NCBI GenBank assembly: GCA_014804655.1
Contig: JAAUZK010000018.1
Coordinates: 1 to 64,000, forward strand
Source of the DNA: Lachnospiraceae bacterium
GTDB taxonomy: Bacteria; Bacillota; Clostridia; Lachnospirales; Lachnospiraceae
Length of the DNA stretch: 64,000 bases
Direction of reading: 5' to 3'
Of this stretch, positions 8,170 to 17,832 are shown one piece after another. Both the position numbers and the translations under genes were made by a program. Every line of letters starts with the position of its first letter. Position 1 is the first letter of the stretch. The notes below the pieces were generated by a model, which was given only the letters and a program-made list of their open reading frames with translations, was not told the DNA's origin and did not search any database.

Positions 8170-8931
8170 TCATTTGTTCATCACATACGGCGGATCTGCC
8201 GGATACCCGCCTTTCAACTTCTGCATGCCACGTTCAATGGCATCCTTGGAGTTTTTCCAGTCGGCGTCCTTGTTGCGGTAGTCGAATTTTTCTACCATCC
8301 ATGCCACATCTTCGGAGAGTCGTGCCATATTCTGCTCCATCAGTGGGAATACCATATCGTAGAACTCCGCCTTTTCCTTGTCGGACAGTCGTGTGTCGGC
8401 TCCTTCGCACAGGTCGCCGAAATGGTGCAGGCAGAATCCCTTGCTGCTCTTTACCTTCTCACGGAATTCGGGGTCTCTCTTATACATGACGAAGAAGGTA
8501 TCCAGATAGCGTTCGTATGTATCGGCGTACCGCTTGCAGATATAGCAGGACTGCTCTTTTTCCGCGACCCAGAGTCCGATAGGGTTCTGGCGTTCGGTCT
8601 GCTTCCGAAACTTGTCCTTAAGCGATGTCTTGCCGGGTTTGAAGCTCTTAAACTGCTGCTGCATCTCTCGAATGATCTGCATATAGTGTGTCTTTAGAAT
8701 CCATGCGTTGCCAAGGGTGTTGCCATAGTCGTACATTTTCTTGAAATGATCGCGGCAGAAGCCCGCCAGGTCAGTCTGTTCGCGGACATCGCTCTCCATG
8801 TAGGAGGAGCCGGAGCCGAGCACGAAATCCAGCAGATCCTGCTCAACATTGCGCTCAATGAAGCAGAAAGGACATTCGTCGTTGGCGTTCATAGCGTCGT
8901 TAAGGGGGATCGTGTATAATTGTTCTTTCAT
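8170..8931 (-). CDS. DUF6062 family protein
   Basis: The 253-residue soluble protein begins MKEQLYTIPLNDA and has paired cysteines in CPFCFIE near residue 20, CRDH, CYICKRY and CLHHF. This spacing could bind a metal or iron-sulfur cluster. It matches DUF6062 proteins of Lachnospiraceae, whose function is unknown. The start at 8931 is supported by AGAAGG 6-7 bases upstream and a promoter at 8986-9014; the open frame continues upstream without support. Confidence 0.8.
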   Translation of the reverse strand: MKEQLYTIPLNDAMNANDECPFCFIERNVEQDLLDFVLGSGSSYMESDVREQTDLAGFCRDHFKKMYDYGNTLGNAWILKTHYMQIIREMQQQFKSFKPGKTSLKDKFRKQTERQNPIGLWVAEKEQSCYICKRYADTYERYLDTFFVMYKRDPEFREKVKSSKGFCLHHFGDLCEGADTRLSDKEKAEFYDMVFPLMEQNMARLSEDVAWMVEKFDYRNKDADWKNSKDAIERGMQKLKGGYPADPPYVMNK

Positions 8932-8985
8932 GAAATACCTTCTTTCCCGATTATTATATGGATTCGGTATCGAGTCCATAATGAT

Positions 8986-9014
8986 ATTGTACCGCATTCG
9001 GGGGAAAGGGTAAA
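8986..9014 (-). promoter_or_regulatory. Sigma-A-type promoter for the DUF6062 gene
   Basis: On the minus strand TTTACC (9009-9014) is followed by 17 bases and TACAAT (8986-8991). Confidence 0.55.
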
Positions 9015-9076
9015 TAATAAAATGTGCAGTGTAGTAAGTCCGGCATAGGAAATGGTAGCAAATCGGACGACATCGG

Positions 9077-9105
9077 TTGCACAGGTATGGCGTGCGTGTT
9101 ATATT
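9077..9105 (+). promoter_or_regulatory. Sigma-A-type promoter for the HAD hydrolase gene
   Basis: TTGCAC at 9077-9082, a 17-base spacer and TATATT at 9100-9105 lie about 90 bases upstream of the start. Confidence 0.6.
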
Positions 9106-9193
9106 AAATGAGAAAAACGGCAAACGGACTTATCGGCAGTGAATCAGATCAGAGAAATAAGGTAGAGAAGTAAATGCATAAAGGAGCCATCCC

Positions 9194-10018
9194 ATGATTA
9201 CACAAATACCACCGATTAATCAGGATCAGGAACATATACTGCCACAGATACGCTGCTTCGCGCTGGATATGGACGGCACGATTTATCTGGGAGAGCAGTG
9301 GATCGATGGCGCCGTAGAGTTCCTGCACAGAATCGAAGAGACCGGTAGAAACTACGTGTTCGTGACCAACAATTCCTCTAAAAATGCAGCCGTCTATGTG
9401 GATAAGCTGCACCGCATGGGATTGGATGTGGGTGAAGATAAAATCGTCACATCCGGACAGGCCACGATCCATTATCTGAAACAGCATTTCCCGGAGAAAA
9501 AAGTATTCCTGCTGGGCAATCAGCTGTTGCAGGAAGAATTTGAGCAGGCGGGAATCCTGTTGGAGGAGGAACATCCCGATGTGGTGGTGACCGCCTTCGA
9601 TACCTCGCTGGATTATCGGAAGATGTGTCGGGTGTGCGACCATGTGAGAGCCGGGCTGCCTTATCTTGCGACCCATCCCGACTATAACTGCCCCACGGAG
9701 ACGGGATTTATCCCCGATGCGGGTGCAATCCATGCGTTTATCCATGTGTCGGCGTTCCGATATCCGGACAGGGTCATTGGCAAACCGAATGAGGATATTG
9801 TTGAATATCTGACCACCAGAGTCAATGCTGAACGGAAGGAAATTGCCATGGTGGGGGATCGGCTGTATACGGACATCGCCGCAGGCAGGAATAACGGGCT
9901 TAAGAGTATACTCGTCCTGAGCGGGGAGGCATCCATGGAGGATGTGCGCCGGTCGGAGGTTTTGCCGGACATGATATTTGATTCGGTGAAGGAGATCGGA
10001 AAAATATTGGTATCTTAA
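9194..10018 (+). CDS. HAD-IIA family sugar/nucleotide phosphatase (NagD-like)
   Basis: The 274-residue cytosolic hydrolase has motif I LDMDGTIYLG (D25, D27), motif II VTNNSS and motif IV MVGDRLYTDIAAG, with GKPNEDIV before it. The C2-type cap between motifs II and III is that of NagD/AraL and phosphoglycolate-type phosphatases. The substrate cannot be read from the sequence. ATG at 9194 follows AAGGAG. The next gene starts 86 bases later, and the neighbours are envelope glycan genes. Confidence 0.88.
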   Translation: MITQIPPINQDQEHILPQIRCFALDMDGTIYLGEQWIDGAVEFLHRIEETGRNYVFVTNNSSKNAAVYVDKLHRMGLDVGEDKIVTSGQATIHYLKQHFPEKKVFLLGNQLLQEEFEQAGILLEEEHPDVVVTAFDTSLDYRKMCRVCDHVRAGLPYLATHPDYNCPTETGFIPDAGAIHAFIHVSAFRYPDRVIGKPNEDIVEYLTTRVNAERKEIAMVGDRLYTDIAAGRNNGLKSILVLSGEASMEDVRRSEVLPDMIFDSVKEIGKILVS

Positions 10019-10104
10019 GCAAGCAATTTGACTTCAAATAGGAATCTGCTATAATAAATCGGGTCTGATGTGACGATAGTGATTTAAGGCGGACATATAT
10101 TAAA

Positions 10105-12396
10105 ATGTTGAAAATCAAGAAGATAGCCCTCCCTGACGGGAAGAATATAAGTAAATATCTGTATGAACATCGTGTGCCGCTGCTCCAGTGCATTCCGGCG
10201 CTGGTAATCTTCCTGCTGGCGGTATATCGTTTGGCTGACACCGGACAGCCCATCCTGTTTAACGACGAGATCGGGTATTGGTCCAACAGCGCCTTCATGA
10301 TGGGTGACGACTGGACGTCGGTGACTGGCAGGATCAATTATTACTCCTACGGCTACAGCCTGCTGTTAATCCCCCTCAGAATGCTGGCCGATGTATTTTA
10401 CTGGGGATGGGACAGCTTATACCATGCGGCAATCGTGCTGAACGGCATCTTCCTTGTCATGAGCTACGTGATCGCATTGAAGCTTGCAAAACGGTATCTG
10501 CCCGAAATGAATACGCTTGTCAGGACGGCAGCATGCTTTACCATATGCACATATTCGTCCTATATCGTGTATGCTCATATTGCATGGACGGAGTGTACAC
10601 TGCTATTTTTCTTCTGGGTATTTCTTTATGTGATGATGCGCATGACAGATCACCCGACGGTCTGGAATCACGCCGTGTTTGCAGTCGTTTCCTTCTATTT
10701 ATATACGGTGCATCAGCGTGCGCTGGGAATCGTGGTAACGGCGGTACTGATCGTGTTGTGTATGCGGCTTATGCGGATAAATCGGTTAAAGGATACGGCG
10801 GTGTTTCTTGGCAGTATGTATCTGTGTGGGCTAATCCATGCCATGATCAAGGGCAATCTGCAGCATGTGAACTACTTGGGCGGCGATCCCATGGAATTTA
10901 GTGAACTGCTGGGATATGCGTTTAATAGGACGTCATACATTGTTTTGGCAGCGGGAATCCTGCTGCTTATGTTCTTATATTTATTGGAAAAAAGAAAATA
11001 CGGAATGATAGTGGCGCTTTTGGCAGTGGGAATCGCTCTGACAGCAGGCATGTTTCATTATTGGGGAAAAGGCGCAGCGGGCGGAGATAACAGCGGCGTG
11101 GTGCAGGCGGTTACCGGTCAGAGCGAAGTTTCAGCGGCGGACGACGGGACAGGGGCACTTGCGGCGAAACCTGTCGAGCGACGGATCTCCGTAAATGACT
11201 TCTCAGGTCAATGGGGAGTGGTCCGCGATATTTTCACAGGTAATGGATTGATTCGTCTGGGGATCAGTATCGTGGGTAAATGGTTCTATCTCGCCTCGGT
11301 GTCGGGGTTCGTGATCTGCTGGGGAATTGCGGGATTATTCAAGAATTTTTTTATCTTATGTAAGGATATTGTAAGCCATAAGATTGGAAGGCGTAGAGAG
11401 CAGGATACGAACAAGACAACGGTGACTTTCGTGGAATCAGCCACGCAATCTGAGAAAACGATGGCGGAGAATGTTGCAGATATGCCCGAAGAGTTTGAGG
11501 AAATACCGGCACAAAGAGTAGCAATGTCTGGAAATTACGTTGTACCGGTTCAGGAGCGGATCTGGTTTCTGGGACTGCTGGCAGCATGGCTTTCAACTTT
11601 CATGATCAGCGCGATTTATAAGGAAGGCTTCTATAAGAATGACGACCTTTTTAACGGCAGATATGTCGAGTTCACCATCGGTTTTCTGTTGCTGTACAGT
11701 CTTAATTGTCTGACAAATGACAAAAAATGGGTGCGCAAAGCGTTGCTTGTCATGGTATTATATATAGCAGCGGGACATCTGTGCCAGTATGCTATAGATG
11801 AGCTCGGCAGGACAGAGTTCGAGCTAGCGCACTGTGTCATGTTCGGACGGGTGATCTGGAATTACGAAGTGCCGGTAGGCAAAGTGAGAGCGCTGGAGGA
11901 ATATATCTTCCCGCTCGGCATATGGTTTCTCGTAATTTTGAAATTGGCAAGGGAGAAAATCCCGAGAGTGGCAGTGCTGAGGACGATTCTGGCGCTTATG
12001 ATTCCGGTCGTGGTGTGGAGCCACTTAGGTAGGACGATCGTGGACCGCTATGTGGTAGTCAGAAACGAGAAACAGGCGGAACCGCTTCCGCAGTTTGCGT
12101 CATGGATTAATGTGCTGGGTAGTGGAAGCAAACAGAGGGTCTACTATATACTGGATTCGTCGAATCAGAGATATGCCGGAGCACTGCAGTATATGCTGCA
12201 GGATGAATCTGTCACGGCGGCGTGGCTTTCGGAGGTGCCTTTCGCGGAGGACGCATTCTATGTGGTGCGGCAGAGTTATGTGGATGCGGAGGTAGTGGAG
12301 GATAACTGTGAGGTTATTATGTATTCCAGAGGTTATGCGCTTCTCATTAATAAAAATCAAGAGTTGATGGAAAAGTGGAAACCTTTTGCGAGATGA
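10105..12396 (+). CDS. Multi-pass membrane protein, GT-C glycosyltransferase-like
   Basis: The 763-residue protein has about a dozen hydrophobic segments from residue 30 on. The first external loop carries NDEIGYWSNSA, like the catalytic acidic pair of GT-C enzymes that use lipid-linked sugars. A charged cytosolic region (about 425-470) separates two membrane blocks, and the last ~130 residues are partly soluble. Two GT2 genes follow, one of which could make the polyprenyl-phosphate sugar donor. The exact family is not recognised. Confidence 0.7.
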   Translation: MLKIKKIALPDGKNISKYLYEHRVPLLQCIPALVIFLLAVYRLADTGQPILFNDEIGYWSNSAFMMGDDWTSVTGRINYYSYGYSLLLIPLRMLADVFYWGWDSLYHAAIVLNGIFLVMSYVIALKLAKRYLPEMNTLVRTAACFTICTYSSYIVYAHIAWTECTLLFFFWVFLYVMMRMTDHPTVWNHAVFAVVSFYLYTVHQRALGIVVTAVLIVLCMRLMRINRLKDTAVFLGSMYLCGLIHAMIKGNLQHVNYLGGDPMEFSELLGYAFNRTSYIVLAAGILLLMFLYLLEKRKYGMIVALLAVGIALTAGMFHYWGKGAAGGDNSGVVQAVTGQSEVSAADDGTGALAAKPVERRISVNDFSGQWGVVRDIFTGNGLIRLGISIVGKWFYLASVSGFVICWGIAGLFKNFFILCKDIVSHKIGRRREQDTNKTTVTFVESATQSEKTMAENVADMPEEFEEIPAQRVAMSGNYVVPVQERIWFLGLLAAWLSTFMISAIYKEGFYKNDDLFNGRYVEFTIGFLLLYSLNCLTNDKKWVRKALLVMVLYIAAGHLCQYAIDELGRTEFELAHCVMFGRVIWNYEVPVGKVRALEEYIFPLGIWFLVILKLAREKIPRVAVLRTILALMIPVVVWSHLGRTIVDRYVVVRNEKQAEPLPQFASWINVLGSGSKQRVYYILDSSNQRYAGALQYMLQDESVTAAWLSEVPFAEDAFYVVRQSYVDAEVVEDNCEVIMYSRGYALLINKNQELMEKWKPFAR

Positions 12397-12493
12397 CACG
12401 AGTGTCACAAATGTTGCTGGCAAATATAGATAGATTGCACGTTCGGCTTAATGTATCTATGTCAGTTTATAGAAGTAATTTTCAGGTGTATAT

Positions 12494-13648
12494 ATGGTAA
12501 AAGAGGAAACAACAGAAGCTATTAGACCGCTCATTACAGCGGTTATGCCGGTCTATAACGGCGAACGTCATTTGCGGGAGACCTTGAATCATATCGTAGA
12601 GATTCAGGAACAGGGCATGGAACTGCTCCTGATCGATGATGGCTCCACGGATACAAGCGGCGCGATCTGCAGAGAGTATGAGCTGCTTGATCGGCGGATT
12701 CGCTACATCAGACAGGATAATCAGGGAATTGCCGGAAGCCGGAACAGAGGGATTGAGCTGGCAAGAGGAGAATACATATGCTTCTGGGATCAGGATGATA
12801 TCGTGCTTCCGGAAGGATATTTCAAGCTTCTATATAAGATACAGGCAGGGTATGGCTGTATGGGAATGTGCAGCACAAAGCGTATGATCGGAGAAGAGAT
12901 GAGTGCCTTCGAGAAGATCACGGAGGGTGTTTATGACGAAGAGGAAGTACGCAGGAAGCTGTTGTACCCGCTGCTCTTCCGGGGATATACATATTCCTTC
13001 GCACAGGGAACGGATTATCTGTACGGTTCGGTGTGGAAATGCATTTTCAGGACAGACTTTGTTAAGGAAAATCAGATCAATTTCAGAAGATTTGTTAATT
13101 ATGAGGACGACTGGATCTTCGTGACACGTGCCCTGTGCTGTGCGGACCGGGTGGTTACCTCCAGAAAAGCGGGGTACTGCTGGCGTGTCAATGAAGGGTC
13201 GGAGTCACACAGGGGAGTTTATATTCCGGATCTGTGCGAGCGCTTTGCGGCGCTGGATGAGTACGTCATCGGTTATCTGAAAGAGGGCATCCGGGAAGCG
13301 GAAGTGCTGACAGAGTACAGGAAGGTCAGCATGTGCGAACATTATGTGGAATTGTGCCGCAATGCGGCGAATATACGATATGCACGAGATAAGAAGGGCG
13401 GCGGACGCAGAGCACACAGGGAACGCATGAAGTCCTATCTGTGGCAGACGAATTATAAGAAATGCCTTACCTGCCGGAAATATCTGCGCAGCTCCGCATA
13501 CAGACGGCGCATTGTATTATTCACCCTCAGATACGGCGGAGTAGAGGCGGCTCGGATCGTCAGTGGCATATACGGCCGGCTGGAAACGGGGCTTAGCGGG
13601 TTCGGATGGATCACCCGCATGGAAAGACAGCGTAAAATGGCTGAATAG
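12494..13648 (+). CDS. GT2 family glycosyltransferase
   Basis: The 384-residue protein has a GT-A fold at residues 12-230: AVMPVYNGERHLRET, the nucleotide-binding LLIDDGSTDTSG, and CFWDQDDI as the DxD-like metal site. The C-terminal part is basic (many Arg/Lys), suggesting peripheral membrane binding. It probably transfers a sugar to an envelope glycan on the cytosolic face. Confidence 0.85.
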   Translation: MVKEETTEAIRPLITAVMPVYNGERHLRETLNHIVEIQEQGMELLLIDDGSTDTSGAICREYELLDRRIRYIRQDNQGIAGSRNRGIELARGEYICFWDQDDIVLPEGYFKLLYKIQAGYGCMGMCSTKRMIGEEMSAFEKITEGVYDEEEVRRKLLYPLLFRGYTYSFAQGTDYLYGSVWKCIFRTDFVKENQINFRRFVNYEDDWIFVTRALCCADRVVTSRKAGYCWRVNEGSESHRGVYIPDLCERFAALDEYVIGYLKEGIREAEVLTEYRKVSMCEHYVELCRNAANIRYARDKKGGGRRAHRERMKSYLWQTNYKKCLTCRKYLRSSAYRRRIVLFTLRYGGVEAARIVSGIYGRLETGLSGFGWITRMERQRKMAE

Positions 13649-13685
13649 TTACTATATATAATGAAACAGATTCAGGAGGCATCCG

Positions 13686-14699
13686 ATGAAACTGATTATT
13701 CAGATACCGTGCTATAACGAGGCGGAGACACTGGAGATCGCTCTGAATGCTCTGCCCAAGCAGATCGACGGAGTGGATGAAATAGAATATCTGATCATCA
13801 ATGACGGCAGCAGCGACGATACAGAGAAAGTTGCACTGGAGTGGGGGATTAATTACATCGTTCATTTCAAGCGCAATCTGGGTCTGGCTAAGGGATTCTT
13901 AGCGGGCATTGATCTGGCGCTGCGTCACGGGGCGGATATTATTGTGAATACGGACGCGGATAACCAGTATTGTGCGGACGATATCGAGAAGCTGATCCGC
14001 CCCATACTGGAAAGGAAAGCCGATATCGTGATCGGCGAGCGTCCCATTGCGGAAATCGAAGAGTTCTCATGGGTCAAGAAAAAGCTGCAGCGGCTTGGCA
14101 GCTTCGTGGTGCGGGTAGCATCCAGAACGGATATCCCCGACGCACCCAGCGGATTCCGTGCATACAGCAGGAAAGCGGCCATGCGGGTCAACGTGCATAA
14201 CGAATATACCTATACGCTGGAGACCATCGTGCAGGCAGGCAGGAATAAGATGGCGATTACTTCAGTGCCCGTCAGCACCAATCCGGAACTGCGCAAATCC
14301 AGGCTGATGAATTCCATCTTCGGCTATATTAAGAGGTCGGTGCTGACGATCCTGCGGGCAGTGCTGATGTATAAGCCTCTGCAGGTATTTACGCTGATAG
14401 GGGCCGTCGCCATGGCGGGCGGCGTCGCTATCGGGGTAAGATTCCTGATCTTCTTCTGTCAAGGGAACGGCGGCGGACATACCCAGTCCCTGATTCTGGC
14501 GGCAATGCTGATCATCATCGGCAGCCAGACCTTCGTGACCGGCATGCAGGCGGATATCATATCGGCCAACCGTAAGCTGCTGGAAGATATTCAGTACCGG
14601 GTGAAGAAACTGGAATTCGGGCTACTTGATCCAGACGGGAAAGCCGTGACGGAGCGCGATGAGGGTGACATAAAATCAGACCCAAACGAATATGAGTAG
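13686..14699 (+). CDS. DPM1-like GT2 polyprenyl-phosphate glycosyltransferase
   Basis: The 337-residue protein starts IIQIPCYNEAETLE, with IINDGSSDDT and the metal motif NTDADNQY. The DAPSGFRAY segment is typical of the dolichyl-phosphate mannose synthase/DPG-synthase group. Two C-terminal hydrophobic segments (about 235-300) anchor it. Likely role: charging undecaprenyl phosphate for the GT-C-like protein encoded at 10105. The start follows AGGAGG with good spacing. Confidence 0.87.
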   Translation: MKLIIQIPCYNEAETLEIALNALPKQIDGVDEIEYLIINDGSSDDTEKVALEWGINYIVHFKRNLGLAKGFLAGIDLALRHGADIIVNTDADNQYCADDIEKLIRPILERKADIVIGERPIAEIEEFSWVKKKLQRLGSFVVRVASRTDIPDAPSGFRAYSRKAAMRVNVHNEYTYTLETIVQAGRNKMAITSVPVSTNPELRKSRLMNSIFGYIKRSVLTILRAVLMYKPLQVFTLIGAVAMAGGVAIGVRFLIFFCQGNGGGHTQSLILAAMLIIIGSQTFVTGMQADIISANRKLLEDIQYRVKKLEFGLLDPDGKAVTERDEGDIKSDPNEYE

Positions 14700-14789
14700 C
14701 TATAGGGTATCATTTTTTCGGTATTATGATGTTTTTTACATAAAAAACTCACCAAAATACACAAAAATTATTTTTGTCATAAGGGGGGA

Positions 14790-14818
14790 TTGCAAAATAA
14801 AAAAAACAGTTGTATACT
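14790..14818 (+). promoter_or_regulatory. Promoter of the intact Big_2 gene
   Basis: TTGCAA at 14790-14795, a 17-base spacer and TATACT at 14813-14818. An AT-only hairpin at 14761-14777 lies just upstream and may end the previous transcript. Confidence 0.7.
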
Positions 14819-14858
14819 AAGGACTAGCGTTAAAAACTATTATGGAGGAGAGAGTGCA

Positions 14859-17615
14859 ATGAAAAACGTGAAAAAGTTGCTTAAAAAAGCAATGGTGTTT
14901 ACTTTAGCGGCTTCTATGCTGGTAGGAACACCGTTGACAGCATCGGCAGCAGGTATTCGCGGCGTGTACAGTGTATCGGATGGTAATGGTACTATAGAAG
15001 GTACTGAGAATGGTAGCGGCACTGGCACAGTTACGAATACCAATACCGAGACAGGGTCCGGCGTGCTGAACAACAATGATGCTAAGATTATAGGCATCGT
15101 TCTGGATAAGGATACTGTCAAAGCTGAGGCAGGAGAATCGGAAACTTTAACGGCAACCATTATTACAGATGGCGATGTTTCCGAGGCGGATCTTGACAAA
15201 TTGAAGAGTAAGATCCATTGGGAATTATCCAATGCAGACGATGTCGAGGGAGAGCCGTCGAAGAGAAATCCGGCTGCATATGTAGGTATTAGCACACCGA
15301 ATGGTGCAGGAGACAGAACTTTATTGAAGCTGAATCCTAAGAAGGGAACGAAAGCAGGACAGGAAGTTGTCGTAACTGCCAAGATTGATAATACTTATTA
15401 CTTTGATGAGAATAATGAGCTTAAGGAATATGTGACTAAGCGTGAACCGTATACGGCTTCTGCGACGGTATCTGTTAAGGAGTACAGTAAAGACTTTGAG
15501 TTTTTTGACTTGCCTGAGAAAGGCAAAATCTATGTAAAACATACCATTAACATGAACGACCACGTTCAGCGTATTCCTGAAACGGCTAATGATGAGATCA
15601 CTTGGATTTCTACCAATACGAAAGCCGCTACAGTTACAGCAGCGGGTGTAGTTACCTTTAAGAAGGCTGGTGAAAGCGGAAAGATTATTGCGGTAGGTGA
15701 GAGAGAGGCTTACAAGGAGTGGGATTACGGCACGATTGAGGCGGGTACACCGGCTTCCAAGGTTGTCATCCAGGACGGTGATGGCGCTGCGTTTGACAAG
15801 AAGAAAGCGTCTTATGATATCAAGGATGATATTGACAATTGGGGACAGGATGTACAGGTTGAGTTGTATGCAAAGGTGAAAGCGGCGGTTGACGACAAGG
15901 GAGAACTTGTAACAGACCCTGAATACCTTGTAAAAACCTTGGATAAGGATGGCAACGTTAAATCTATTAAATCCAAAACGGTAGAGCTTGTAGAGGGAAC
16001 TCCGTATATTGAGGTTTCTAAAGATAACAAAACCTATAAGGTTTGGGATAAGTTGGTCGTTACCGATACGATCACATGGTTATCTAACAAGCCGGCAATT
16101 GTATCAGTAGAATCTACTGAGGGTTACGACAATAAGCTGTATGCTAAAGGTGCAGGTACGGCTGTAATCACAGCAAAGGCTTCCAGCGGCAAGTCAGACA
16201 AACTGACAGTTACCGTTAAGGCTATATTATCAGAGATCTGGATTGCTGAAGATGCAGATGGAACTCCGTTAGTTAATGATCCCGGATTATACTCCGGTCA
16301 GACCATGCAGTTGTATGTCGGCAGAAATCCTAAAGCGAATAAGGACGCTGTAAAGTGGTCTATTGAAAAAGTAAAGAATGATAAGGGAAAAGATGTCGCT
16401 AACCCGAATGCTACGATCAATGCGAAAGGTCTTCTGACAATCAAACCTAAAGTAGAGAGTGGTGCTGAGGTTGTAGTTGTGCTGGAGCCTAAGAAAGCAG
16501 TTGCGGGTGTAGAGCCGGCTAAATTTTCATTTGTTGTTACCCAGAGTAGCATTGATGGAATTACCGTAACAGAAGAAGGGTACGATGCACCGATTGCAAA
16601 GGTATCTCTGAATGATAAAGGCAAAGTTGTGCAGAATAATGGCGTAGATAAGAGCGCGAACACAAGAGAGATTGCTATTCCGAAGAACAAAACTTATATC
16701 GCAGAACCTATTCCTAGTGTGGATGATTATGACAGTGCTGCCGATAGTCTGACATGGAAGTCTTCCAATACAAAGGTTGCAGAACTTTCAACTGATATAG
16801 GCGGTAATGTTAAGATTACAGCCAAAGCGACTGGTACATCTACAATTACGGTAAGTGGTATCCGTGTAAACGGTACGAAGGCAAGCGTAATCAAGACCAC
16901 CTTCAAGGTATCTGTGAAACAGCCTGTTAAGACGATTACACTGAATAAAACTTCGGTTGTTCTGAACAAGAAGACGAAGAAGGTTAAAGGCGAGACAGTA
17001 ACAGCGGATCAGAAGGTTGCTCTGAAGGCAACGCTTGGACCGAAGGGCGTAAAGAAGACAGATGTTCACTGGAGTGTAACGAAGAATGGTAATCCTTTGA
17101 CGAGTGACGAAGAATTGGAAGCTTTGGGTCTGTTGAAAAAGAGTAAAGAAGTCGTAGCGGCTAGTGTTTCGGTTAATTTACCGCAGCCTGAGATTGGTGA
17201 TGTATTTGAGATTACAGCAAAAACCGATTCCGGAGCTTCTGCAACAGCTACAGTTAAGGTTGTCAACACAACGACCGAAGTACAAATCAGAAAGATAGTT
17301 GGCGATAGTGAAGAGGTTGTTTCGAAGAATGAGGCACTTAACATTGGTTATTCTATTGCTCTGAAGACCTATATCAATACTGCAGCTAAGAAGGATCCTG
17401 CTACTTGGCAGCTTGAGGGCTTTGATAATCTTGATTCAACTAACAGAGATGTACGTGAGACCGTTGAGTACAGTGTAAATAAGAAGGGTATTGTAACTAT
17501 TGATACCAAGACTGGTACAATACGTGCTATCAACAGCGGTAAAGTAACTATCACGGCTAAGACCCCGCTTAATAAGAAGGCATCATTTACGATTACAGTA
17601 TCAAAGCCGCAGTAA
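14859..17615 (+). CDS. Secreted multi-domain Big_2 (bacterial Ig-like) surface protein
   Basis: The 918-residue protein has a classical signal peptide (basic KNVKKLLKK, hydrophobic core, cleavage near ASAAG). Repeated Big_2-like units follow, each with W-S/E...V-x...G-x-A-x-ITA patterns (e.g. ITWLSNKPAIVSVEST, LTWKSSNTKVAEL, GKVTITAKTP). There is no LPXTG or other anchor at the C-terminus, which ends KASFTITVSKPQ. ATG at 14859 follows TGGAGGAGAG. It may be a secreted adhesin or matrix protein. A paralogous pseudogene lies tail-to-tail. Confidence 0.85.
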   Translation: MKNVKKLLKKAMVFTLAASMLVGTPLTASAAGIRGVYSVSDGNGTIEGTENGSGTGTVTNTNTETGSGVLNNNDAKIIGIVLDKDTVKAEAGESETLTATIITDGDVSEADLDKLKSKIHWELSNADDVEGEPSKRNPAAYVGISTPNGAGDRTLLKLNPKKGTKAGQEVVVTAKIDNTYYFDENNELKEYVTKREPYTASATVSVKEYSKDFEFFDLPEKGKIYVKHTINMNDHVQRIPETANDEITWISTNTKAATVTAAGVVTFKKAGESGKIIAVGEREAYKEWDYGTIEAGTPASKVVIQDGDGAAFDKKKASYDIKDDIDNWGQDVQVELYAKVKAAVDDKGELVTDPEYLVKTLDKDGNVKSIKSKTVELVEGTPYIEVSKDNKTYKVWDKLVVTDTITWLSNKPAIVSVESTEGYDNKLYAKGAGTAVITAKASSGKSDKLTVTVKAILSEIWIAEDADGTPLVNDPGLYSGQTMQLYVGRNPKANKDAVKWSIEKVKNDKGKDVANPNATINAKGLLTIKPKVESGAEVVVVLEPKKAVAGVEPAKFSFVVTQSSIDGITVTEEGYDAPIAKVSLNDKGKVVQNNGVDKSANTREIAIPKNKTYIAEPIPSVDDYDSAADSLTWKSSNTKVAELSTDIGGNVKITAKATGTSTITVSGIRVNGTKASVIKTTFKVSVKQPVKTITLNKTSVVLNKKTKKVKGETVTADQKVALKATLGPKGVKKTDVHWSVTKNGNPLTSDEELEALGLLKKSKEVVAASVSVNLPQPEIGDVFEITAKTDSGASATATVKVVNTTTEVQIRKIVGDSEEVVSKNEALNIGYSIALKTYINTAAKKDPATWQLEGFDNLDSTNRDVRETVEYSVNKKGIVTIDTKTGTIRAINSGKVTITAKTPLNKKASFTITVSKPQ
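14870..14984 (+). repeat. 115-bp inverted repeat, left copy (signal-peptide region of the intact Big_2 gene)
   Basis: Aligning by hand, these 115 bases match the reverse complement of 20280-20394 without gaps and with 5 mismatches. It covers codons 4-42, mainly the signal peptide. Confidence 0.85.
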
Positions 17616-17670
17616 AAGATATTCTTACAGGCGAGTAATAATTGAATTATTATGATTAAATAATCATTAG

Positions 17671-17709
17671 AAACAGGGTAATATTTCATTTAGGAATATT
17701 ACCCTGTTT
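17671..17709 (+). terminator. Terminator of the intact Big_2 gene
   Basis: AAACAGGGTAATATT (17671-17685) pairs perfectly with AATATTACCCTGTTT (17695-17709), followed by T. Confidence 0.8.
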
Positions 17710-17742
17710 TCATGATTATTCAATCACATTTCGTCATAACTC

Positions 17743-17783
17743 AAAAAGATAGGATAATACTCCTATCGGAATATTACCCTATC
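17743..17783 (-). terminator. Terminator of the minus-strand Big_2 pseudogene
   Basis: A 16-bp stem at 17748-17763 and 17768-17783 is completed by G-U pairs only when read on the minus strand, where five T follow (17743-17747). Its core GGGTAATATT is shared with the terminator at 17671. Confidence 0.75.
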
Positions 17784-17832
17784 TCTGAATATCATTCTTT
17801 CAAAAGCATTATGTTGCAGTTTTTTACTGTGC

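Noticed and set aside
8155-8697. 180-residue plus-strand frame opposite DUF6062
   Set aside because: Antisense shadow of the minus-strand gene, which has a promoter, ribosome site and conserved cysteines.
14840-17344. Several long minus-strand frames inside the intact Big_2 gene
   Set aside because: Low-complexity shadows (Ser/Val/Leu-rich) of a Thr/Lys-rich coding strand; no starts with ribosome sites.
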